Under the pieces are notes generated by a model. That model ran no database searches, was not told where the DNA came from, and saw only the letters and a list, made by a program, of their open reading frames with translations. Position numbers and translations under genes: made by a program. DNA of 64,000 bases from assembly GCF_001421765.1 (NCBI RefSeq), contig NZ_LMLA01000001.1, positions 310,001 through 374,000 of the forward strand, read 5' to 3'. The DNA comes from Sphingomonas sp. Leaf32 (GTDB taxonomy: Bacteria > Pseudomonadota > Alphaproteobacteria > Sphingomonadales > Sphingomonadaceae). Positions within the stretch are counted from its first letter, which is position 1. Every line of letters begins with the position of its first letter. This document shows positions 58,101 through 64,000 of this stretch, in pieces.

Positions 58101-58757
58101 TCAGAACCGGATGCCGACGCCCGCGACGACCTGATGCCGGTCGGTGTCGATGTCGAACTGCGACGTCGTGCTGCCGTCACGGAACTGCAAATCGGCGTTG
58201 TTGTAGTTCGAATAGCGATATTCGAGCTTGGCATAGGCACGCGAGCCGATCGCCTGTTCGACACCGGCGCCGAGGCGGTAGCCGTTCAGTTCGAAATTCT
58301 CTCGGCTGCCGACGCTGCCGTCGCTGGCGACGACGTTCAGGCGGGCATTGGTGTAGCCGCCCTTCACATAGGCGAGCGTGGTCGGCGCGACGAGCAGGCC
58401 GGCGCGGGCGCCGACATAGAGGTCGCGGCCGGTCTTCACGCTGCCGAAGCCGAAGAAGTTCGGATCGGTGCGCGCGGTTTCGACCTTGCCGGTCGATCCG
58501 GTATATTCGCCCTCGACCCCGATCAGGAAGTTGCTGACCGCGAAGTCGTAACCGACGTCGCCGCCGTACACCATGCCGTTCACGGTCTGGTTATCGCCGT
58601 CGAGGTCGCTGTCCTGGGTGCTGCCCGGACGGATGCCGTCATAGCCGGCCAGCGCGCCGACGCGGAAGCCGGTGAAGGCGGGGTTCACGTCCTGCGCCAG
58701 CGCAGGGGTCGCCAGCATCGTGCCGGCAGCGGCAAGGCCAAGGATGAGGGTACGCAT
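58101..58757 (-). CDS. outer membrane beta-barrel protein (OmpA/Omp25-RopB-like)
   Basis: A 218-residue eight-stranded barrel. The signal peptide MRTLILGLAAAGTMLATPALAQ is followed by FTGFRVGALAGYDGIRPG. Alternating strands include VGYDFAVSNFLIGVEGEYTGS and AYAKLEYRYSNYNNAD, and the protein ends HQVVAGVGIRF with terminal Phe. No peptidoglycan-binding OmpA domain is attached. ATG 58757 is chosen because it gives a clean signal peptide. Confidence 0.88.
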   Translation of the reverse strand: MRTLILGLAAAGTMLATPALAQDVNPAFTGFRVGALAGYDGIRPGSTQDSDLDGDNQTVNGMVYGGDVGYDFAVSNFLIGVEGEYTGSTGKVETARTDPNFFGFGSVKTGRDLYVGARAGLLVAPTTLAYVKGGYTNARLNVVASDGSVGSRENFELNGYRLGAGVEQAIGSRAYAKLEYRYSNYNNADLQFRDGSTTSQFDIDTDRHQVVAGVGIRF

Positions 58758-58893
58758 ACTAGAAACTCCATTGTCACCGCCCGCGTTCACAGGGCGCGGG
58801 GGTTCAATGGACGTTTTGGCCGGGCGTTGCATGAACCTCACCTAAACAGCGAAATCCGTTGCAATTGCGCAACACCGGCTTGAAAGCAGGACC

Positions 58894-59559
58894 ATGACGA
58901 CCCAGCCACCAAAACGCCGAAAAGGCCGCGACTTCATCGCCCGCCATGGCGAGACGGTCTATAATCTCGCGCAGCGGATGCAGGGCGACCACCTGCACAC
59001 GCCGCTGACCCGCGCGGGTTTCGCGCAGGCCGATGCAATGGGTGCGGCGCTGCGCGAGATGCTGGGCGCAAAGCCGGAATTGACGCTGTGGGCGTCGAGC
59101 GCGGGGCGCGCGCTGCAGACGCTGGCGATCATCGCCGAGCATCTGGAGTTGGACTGGCACGCCGCGCGCCGCGACGACCGGCTGGTCGAGATCGGCATGG
59201 GCGACTGGTCGGGCCGCTATTATCGCGAGCTGACCGGGGCGGACGCCGATTTCCTCGACGTCGAGGCGCGGCTGTACCGCCGCCCCGCCCCCGGCGGCGA
59301 ATGGTATGACGCCATCGCCGCGCGGGTGGGTAGCTGGGCGGTCGACACGGCGGGCGATCCCGGCGACCGGCTGGTCATCATGCACGGCATGTCCAGCCGG
59401 GTGCTGCGTGGGCTTCTGACCGGTGCAGCCATCGATCCGCGGTTCGACGCGCCGGTCGCCGACGATCTGCCGCAGGGGTCGATCGCGCTGATCGAGGGGG
59501 CGCGCGAAAGCGTGCCGCATGTCGGCCGGGGGCGGGCCTCGCTCGCCGCGCCGGCTTGA
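58894..59559 (+). CDS. histidine phosphatase family protein
   Basis: A 221-residue phosphoglycerate-mutase-like phosphatase. The catalytic motif FIARHGETVYNLAQRMQGD is at about residues 12-30, the second-half His is in VIMHGMSSRVLRG, and the acid is in DDRLVEIGMGDWSGR. Substrate unknown. Its stop codon overlaps the TTG start of the next gene, so the two are coupled. Confidence 0.9.
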   Translation: MTTQPPKRRKGRDFIARHGETVYNLAQRMQGDHLHTPLTRAGFAQADAMGAALREMLGAKPELTLWASSAGRALQTLAIIAEHLELDWHAARRDDRLVEIGMGDWSGRYYRELTGADADFLDVEARLYRRPAPGGEWYDAIAARVGSWAVDTAGDPGDRLVIMHGMSSRVLRGLLTGAAIDPRFDAPVADDLPQGSIALIEGARESVPHVGRGRASLAAPA

Positions 59560-59999
59560 TCGCGCTGCTGCTGGCGGTGGCGGCACCGCAGGCGATCGGT
59601 ATTCACCAGCGCTGGGGCGCGTTTCGCGACGAGGGGCCGACGCGCTGCTATGCGATCAGCCGTCCGGTGCGGGGCGATACCGGAACGCCCTTTGCCAGCG
59701 TAGCGACCTGGCCGGGAGCCGGTGCGCGCGGGCAACTGCATGTGCGGCTCAGCCGACCGAAAGCTCCGCGCGCGGGCGTCGTGCTGGCGATCGGGGAGCG
59801 GCGGTTCGACCTGACCGCCGGGCGGATCGACGCATGGAGTCCAGATGCCGCCACCGATCGCGCGATCGTCGCGGCGATGCGCGGCGGGCGGTCGATGAGT
59901 ATCGAGAGCGTCGCGGCGAACGGGGCGGCCTTCGTCGACGTCTATGCGCTGTCGGGCGCGGCGACCGCGATCGATACGGCGGCGTTGGGGTGTTTGTAG
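59556..59999 (+). CDS. IalB-like secreted protein
   Basis: A 147-residue protein from TTG 59556, overlapping the phosphatase stop. The first 15 residues (LIALLLAVAAPQAIG) look like a signal peptide. The body HQRWGAFRDEGPTRCYAISRP with RAGVVLAIGERRFDL and the terminal TAALGCL recalls the invasion-associated locus B family, with a conserved Cys near each end. The name does not imply virulence; in free-living alphaproteobacteria the role is unknown. The TTG start is inferred from the overlap. Confidence 0.6.
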   Translation: MIALLLAVAAPQAIGIHQRWGAFRDEGPTRCYAISRPVRGDTGTPFASVATWPGAGARGQLHVRLSRPKAPRAGVVLAIGERRFDLTAGRIDAWSPDAATDRAIVAAMRGGRSMSIESVAANGAAFVDVYALSGAATAIDTAALGCL

Positions 60000-60005
60000 C
60001 AGCGT

Positions 60006-60101
60006 CGTCATTCCCGCGCAGGCGGGAATCCATTGCCGCCGACGTTCCGGCAGGAATCACTGCCGCTGCGCGTATGGATCCCCGCCTTCGCGGGGATGAC
60101 G
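60006..60101. repeat. family C palindrome (copy 3)
   Basis: CGTCATTCCCGCGCAGGCGG mirrored by CCCGCCTTCGCGGGGATGACG. It fills most of the gap before rlmN. Confidence 0.8.
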
Positions 60102-60159
60102 AGTCGGATGCGGTCGGGGGAGAGTGGAAATCCCGCCCGAAATCGGCTATATCCCACCG

Positions 60160-61359
60160 ATGCTTACAGTCTCGACGCCGCCCATGCCGATTCCCGGCCA
60201 TGTCGATACCGTGCCCGTGCCGCGCGGCCTTGCCCCGCGTCCCGATGGGCGGACCGATCTGGTCGGACTGTCCAAGCCGGAGATTCGCGCCGCGCTGGAG
60301 GCGGCCGGTTTCGATGCGCGCCAGGCGAAGCTGCGCGCGAAGCAGCTGTGGCACTGGATCTACAATCGCGGTGCGACCGAGTTCGCAGGCATGACCGACA
60401 TCGCCAAGGCGCAGCATCCGGTGCTGGAGCGGCACTTCGTCATCGGCCGGCCCGATGTGAAGGAAGCGCATGTGTCGACCGACGGCACGCGCAAATGGCT
60501 GCTGACCTCGCCCGACGGGCAGGATTACGAGATGGTGTTCATCCCCGACGCCGATCGGGGGACGCTGTGCGTGTCGAGCCAGGTCGGCTGCACGCTCAAC
60601 TGCACCTTCTGCCACACCGGCACGATGCGGCTGGTGCGCAACCTGACCGCCGGGGAAATCGTCGGACAGGTGATGCTGGCGCGCGATTCGCTGGGCGAGT
60701 GGCCGAGCCAGCCCGAGGGGCGGATGCTCACCAACATCGTGATGATGGGCATGGGCGAACCGCTCTATAACTTCGATTCGGTGCGCGACGCGCTGGGCGT
60801 CGTCATGGACGGTGACGGGCTGGCCCTGTCGAAGCGGCGGATCACGCTCAGCACGTCGGGCGTGGTGCCGATGATGGCGCGCGCGGGCGAGGAGATCGGC
60901 GTGAACCTCGCGGTGTCGCTGCACGCGGTAACCAAGGAAGTGCGCGACGAGATCGTGCCGCTCAACCGCAAATACGGCATCGAGGAATTGTTGCAGGCGT
61001 GCGCCGACTATCCCGGCGCGAACAATGCCCGGCGCATCACGTTCGAATATGTGATGCTGAAGGACAAGAACGACAGCGACGACGATGCGCGCGAACTGGT
61101 GCGACTGCTGCGCAAATACCAGTTGCCGGCGAAGGTGAACCTGATCCCGTTCAACCCGTGGCCGGGCACCGTGTACGAATGCTCCACGCCGGAACGCATC
61201 CGTGCGTTCAGCGACATCGTGTTCGAAGGCGGCATCTCCGCCCCCGTCCGCCGTACGCGCGGGCAGGACATCGGCGCGGCGTGCGGTCAGTTGAAGACGG
61301 CGGCGGAAAAGAAGAGCCGGGCGGAGCGTGATCGGGCGGAAGCGGAAGCGGCGGCGTGA
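60160..61359 (+). CDS. rlmN: 23S rRNA/tRNA (adenine-C2) methyltransferase RlmN
   Basis: A 399-residue radical-SAM enzyme methylating A2503 of 23S rRNA and A37 of some tRNAs. The cluster motif is [12 protein letters not shown] (C-x3-C-x2-C). [11 protein letters not shown] and STSGVVPMM follow, and the second catalytic Cys is in [18 protein letters not shown] near the C-terminus. The start could be ATG 60160 or 60184; neither has a strong ribosome binding site. The last 20 residues are a charged Ala/Glu/Arg tail. Confidence 0.95.
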   Translation: MLTVSTPPMPIPGHVDTVPVPRGLAPRPDGRTDLVGLSKPEIRAALEAAGFDARQAKLRAKQLWHWIYNRGATEFAGMTDIAKAQHPVLERHFVIGRPDVKEAHVSTDGTRKWLLTSPDGQDYEMVFIPDADRGTLCVSSQVGCTLNCTFCHTGTMRLVRNLTAGEIVGQVMLARDSLGEWPSQPEGRMLTNIVMMGMGEPLYNFDSVRDALGVVMDGDGLALSKRRITLSTSGVVPMMARAGEEIGVNLAVSLHAVTKEVRDEIVPLNRKYGIEELLQACADYPGANNARRITFEYVMLKDKNDSDDDARELVRLLRKYQLPAKVNLIPFNPWPGTVYECSTPERIRAFSDIVFEGGISAPVRRTRGQDIGAACGQLKTAAEKKSRAERDRAEAEAAA

Positions 61360-61416
61360 GGACGAAGGCACTTTGATGCGGCGGGGCCTCTGCACCCCTA
61401 GCGTGAACCTGCCTTC

Positions 61417-61965
61417 CTACTTCGTCAGCCGCGCCGCCGCCCAATCGCGCAGCATCGCCGCTTCGGCCTCGTCCACGCCGCCGGCGAAGCCGATCGTCCG
61501 CGCACCATGATCGAACTGCACCGCGCCCATCCGGTTGATGAACGGAGCGAACCCCGCCTGACTCTTCTCGACGAAGGACTGGGCCGGCGCACGCAGATTG
61601 CGCACCTCGCCGCCGCGATACACCCGCGTCCGCGCGAACGGACCGGCGCGCAGCTGTAGCGAAAGGTCGCCGGCGCGCACCGCGATTACCTCCCGCCCGA
61701 CCAATTGCCACAGGATCGTGGCGGCTGCGAAAGTCCATCCGGCTGCCCAGCCGACCAGCCAGATGCACAGGAACCATTGGAACTCGCGCATTACCTCGCC
61801 AATCGCCGTGATGCCGCCAAACGTCCACATCGTCAGCCACACACTCAGAAACGGCAAGGCGAACCAGTTGCGACGGGCGGTCAGGACGATGACTTCGCCG
61901 GCACCGTCGACGACGACGCGGTGGCGGGGCGGACGGGGCGTGACATAGCGCGGTGCGGTGGGCAT
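61417..61965 (-). CDS. two-helix membrane protein with a PH-like C-terminal domain
   Basis: A 182-residue protein. Two membrane segments are visible (NWFALPFLSVWLTMWTFGG and FLCIWLVGWAAGWTFAAAT). The C-terminal half (LVGREVIAVRAGDLSLQLR, ARTRVYRGGEVRNLRAP) resembles the bacterial PH-like fold found after such membrane hairpins. I do not know a function. It is convergent with rlmN and divergent from the TauE/SafE gene by 79 bases. Confidence 0.7.
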   Translation of the reverse strand: MPTAPRYVTPRPPRHRVVVDGAGEVIVLTARRNWFALPFLSVWLTMWTFGGITAIGEVMREFQWFLCIWLVGWAAGWTFAAATILWQLVGREVIAVRAGDLSLQLRAGPFARTRVYRGGEVRNLRAPAQSFVEKSQAGFAPFINRMGAVQFDHGARTIGFAGGVDEAEAAMLRDWAAARLTK

Positions 61966-62044
61966 CGAAGGACAGGCTATGCCACCCCCGCCGCGCTGTC
62001 ACGTCCCCCTCGACAGCGCTCCGGCGATGGTATCTAGCGCGGCG

Positions 62045-62803
62045 ATGCTCGACGCCTCCTCCCTTGCCCTTGCCGCTGGTGCCGGCGTGCTCGGCGGTGC
62101 GATGAACGCGCTGGCCGGGGGCGGGACCTTTGCGACGATGCCCGCGCTGATCGCGCTGGGGCTGCCCGGATCGATCGCCAATGCGACCTCCAACGTCGCG
62201 CTGCAGCCGGGGGCCATCGCCAGCGCCTGGGCCTATCGCCGGGGGCTGGGGCCGCTGGGCGGATTGCCGATCCGGTTGCTGGCCGCCATCACCTTCGTCT
62301 CCGGCCTGCTCGGCAGCCTGTTGCTGGTGTGGACGCCCAGCACCCTGTTCGACGTGATCGTGCCGTGGCTGTTGCTGGTCGCGTTCCTCGCCATCGCGTT
62401 CGGGCGGAGCGCGGCGCGCTGGCTGCACGACCGGGTGACGATCGGTCCGGCGGCGCTGGTCGTGGCCCAGGTGCTGCTGGGCATCTATGGCGGCTATTTC
62501 GGCGGTGGCGTGGGGATGATGGTCACCGCGACCTATGGCCTGCTGGTCGGGCAGAGCGTCAAGTCGATGGCGGCACCGCGCACGCTGATGCTGGCCACCG
62601 CCAACAGCGCGGCGGCGATCGTGTTCGTGGCCACCGGCATGGTCGCATGGGCGGCGTGTATCCCGATGATCCTGGGCAGCATTCTCGGCGGATGGCTGGG
62701 CGCGAAGCTGGGTGCGCGGCTGACGCCGGGGCAGATTCGCGCGTGGACGCTGGTGGTGACGTTCGGCGTGACCGTTGCGTTCTTCGTGCGCGCCTACCGC
62801 TAA
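62045..62803 (+). CDS. TauE/SafE family sulfite exporter-like permease
   Basis: A 252-residue inner-membrane permease with about eight hydrophobic segments. The family signature occurs twice: GGAMNALAGGGTFATMPALIALGLP with NATSNVALQPGA, and GIYGGYFGGGVGMMVTATY. The C-terminal SILGGWLGAKLGARLTPG is also typical. Transport of sulfite, sulfoacetate or another anion cannot be told apart. It ends overlapping the convergent flavin reductase stop by four bases. Confidence 0.9.
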   Translation: MLDASSLALAAGAGVLGGAMNALAGGGTFATMPALIALGLPGSIANATSNVALQPGAIASAWAYRRGLGPLGGLPIRLLAAITFVSGLLGSLLLVWTPSTLFDVIVPWLLLVAFLAIAFGRSAARWLHDRVTIGPAALVVAQVLLGIYGGYFGGGVGMMVTATYGLLVGQSVKSMAAPRTLMLATANSAAAIVFVATGMVAWAACIPMILGSILGGWLGAKLGARLTPGQIRAWTLVVTFGVTVAFFVRAYR

Positions 62804-63405
62804 CCCGGCCGCCGCATGTCGAAGCGTTCGCCGGGTTCGAAATAATCCCCCGCCCCGCCGCCGCGCAGGATCGGACGGGCGCGTTCGGTGCGATAGACGC
62901 CGTCGTCGAGCTGCGCCGGATCGATATGGACCTGCACCACTTCCCCCAGCACCAGCCAGGTATCGATGTCGCCGCCCCGATGATCGGTCAGGCGGATGAT
63001 CTGCGTCGTGCGGCATTCGAACTGGACCGGCGACCCGGCGACGCGGGGCGGCGCGACCAGCGTCGAGGGCAAGGTGTCGAGGCCGGCAAGGGCGAATTCA
63101 TCGGCATCGGTCATCGCCGAGGTCGCGTTCATCGCCTCCGCCTGTGGCCGCGTCGCGAGGTTCCAGACGAACTCCCCGGTCGCCCGGGCATTGGCCAGCG
63201 TATCCTTGGCCGCGGTCGAGGCGAAGCCGATGATCGGCGGACGATAGTTGAAGGCGTTGAAGAAACTGTAGGGCGCGAGATTTCGTTTCCCCTCGCCCGA
63301 CAGGCTGGAAATCCAGCCGATCGGGCGCGGCGCGACGATCGCGTTGAACGGATCATGGGGCAGGCGATGGCCGTCGGCCGGGGCATAGGAATGGAAGTCG
63401 GTCAT
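62800..63405 (-). CDS. flavin reductase family protein
   Basis: A 201-residue FMN-binding split-barrel protein. IVAPRPIGWISSLSGEGKRN and NLAPYSFFNAFNYRPPIIGF form the flavin site, and TGEFVWNLATRPQAEAMNAT and AGSPVQFECR follow. It belongs to the flavin reductase/FMN-binding group that often supplies reduced flavin to monooxygenases. ATG 63405 fits the family N-terminus; upstream codons belong to the divergent promoter. Confidence 0.88.
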   Translation of the reverse strand: MTDFHSYAPADGHRLPHDPFNAIVAPRPIGWISSLSGEGKRNLAPYSFFNAFNYRPPIIGFASTAAKDTLANARATGEFVWNLATRPQAEAMNATSAMTDADEFALAGLDTLPSTLVAPPRVAGSPVQFECRTTQIIRLTDHRGGDIDTWLVLGEVVQVHIDPAQLDDGVYRTERARPILRGGGAGDYFEPGERFDMRRPG

Positions 63406-63483
63406 GGTCGTCCCCAACGCACGATATGGACGCCGGGTGCAACGCCCCTTCGCACCGCCCGGTTCGCGCCGTAGGATGACGGC

Positions 63484-64000
63484 ATGACGACGCGAACGAT
63501 CAAGCGCCATGCCCTTGCCACCCGGTTGTGGCACTGGGTCAATGCGGTCGCGGTCATCATCCTGATCGGCAGCGGGCTGATGATCCTGAACGCCCATCCC
63601 CGGCTCTATTGGGGGCGGTACGGCGCCAATTTCGACCATGCGTGGCTGACGTTCGACCGGTTCCCGGGATGGGTGACGATCCCGCAGACCTACAACCTGG
63701 CGCTCGCCCGCAACTGGCATCTGACCTTCGCGCTGGTGCTGGGGTTCGGTTTGCTGGCGTACATGATCGCGAGTCTGGTCAATCGGCATTTCCAGCGCGA
63801 TCTGGCGCTGCGTCGGCGGGAATTGTCGCGGCGGCATCTGCTGGCGGATATTCGCGCGCATCTCGCCTTCCGCTTCCATGATCCTGAGGCACCCGGCGAT
63901 TACAACATATTGCAGAAGCTGAGCTATGTCCTGGTGATCTTCGGGCTGCTGCCGCTGGTGATCGCGACCGGCATCACCCTGTCGCCGGGGCTGAACGCGG
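63484..64000 (+). CDS. cytochrome b561-like membrane protein (start only)
   Basis: The first 172 codons of a gene cut by the right edge. Residues 10-35 (HALATRLWHWVNAVAVIILI) give a membrane helix with heme-ligand His, followed by SGLMILNAHPRLYWG. A second helix (NWHLTFALVLGFGLLAYMIA) has another His, and a third begins KLSYVLVIFGLLPLVIATG. This fits the cytochrome b/b561 family that anchors formate dehydrogenase gamma or molybdopterin oxidoreductases. The partner gene would lie beyond the edge. Confidence 0.85.
   Translation, partial: MTTRTIKRHALATRLWHWVNAVAVIILIGSGLMILNAHPRLYWGRYGANFDHAWLTFDRFPGWVTIPQTYNLALARNWHLTFALVLGFGLLAYMIASLVNRHFQRDLALRRRELSRRHLLADIRAHLAFRFHDPEAPGDYNILQKLSYVLVIFGLLPLVIATGITLSPGLNA

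Overview
The window comes from a high-GC alphaproteobacterium, most likely Sphingomonas or a close relative in the Sphingomonadales. The evidence is the CtrA-inhibitor SciP, a DivK-like receiver next to a DUF3572 gene, a zinc-finger NDUFS6-like protein, DUF815 and DUF3035 proteins, a TorF-type porin, a Ku/LigD pair, a PrsK/PrsR pair typical of PEP-CTERM systems, and large intergenic palindromes of the kind common in this order. I saw no rRNA, tRNA, CRISPR array, intact IS element or prophage. The left edge cuts mnmA and the right edge cuts a cytochrome b561-like gene.

Layout. 0-5.4 kb: mnmA (partial), sciP, a GlsB-type membrane protein, a GAF-PAS-GAF HWE histidine kinase, msrA and galE. 5.4-8.6 kb: the ku-ligD end-joining operon. 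8.7-12.4 kb: pdxH, a CDF metal exporter and a PhzF protein as an overlapping operon, then a luciferase-like flavin oxidoreductase. 12.5-14.9 kb: a PepSY protein, response regulator and histidine kinase operon. 15-17.8 kb: an ABC-F ATPase and a DUF815 AAA ATPase. 17.9-24.8 kb: a four-gene operon (sugar-phosphate transferase, PrsK, PrsR, PrsT) that looks like the regulatory part of an exopolysaccharide/PEP-CTERM system; no exosortase is in view. 25-30.3 kb: an S41 protease lipoprotein, a PhnA-like protein without its zinc ribbon, ung, a small lipoprotein and two lineage-specific genes.

30.4-31.2 kb is the most unusual stretch. It is clearly less GC-rich than the rest. It holds a Phd/YefM-type antitoxin relic, then a promoter, a highly structured leader RNA, a 54-codon gene and an intrinsic terminator. 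The end of the leader can fold in two mutually exclusive ways, one of which buries the Shine-Dalgarno sequence of the small gene. This looks like a translational RNA switch and is the best candidate here for an undescribed element.

31.5-36.3 kb: thiC with a TPP riboswitch, dinB, an ABC ATPase without a permease, and the zinc-finger protein. 37.4-40.9 kb: tldD, a DUF2007 protein, then glnK-amtB behind a sigma-54 promoter and a perfect CtrA-type box. 41.2-48.8 kb: thyA-folA, a membrane dipeptidase, ribF, ileS-lspA and a DUF3035 lipoprotein. 49.4-54.7 kb: a porin, a DUF3572-HAD-ridA operon, the DivK-like regulator, two membrane proteins and an acetyltransferase. 54.7-64 kb: sppA, dnaN, an outer-membrane beta-barrel protein, a histidine phosphatase with an IalB-like partner, rlmN, a small membrane protein, a TauE/SafE permease, a flavin reductase and the start of the cytochrome gene.

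Nearly every larger intergenic gap carries one or more big imperfect palindromes from at least four sequence families (called A-D here). They sit between transcription units and explain most of the non-coding DNA. All calls rest on reading the sequence; no database search was possible.
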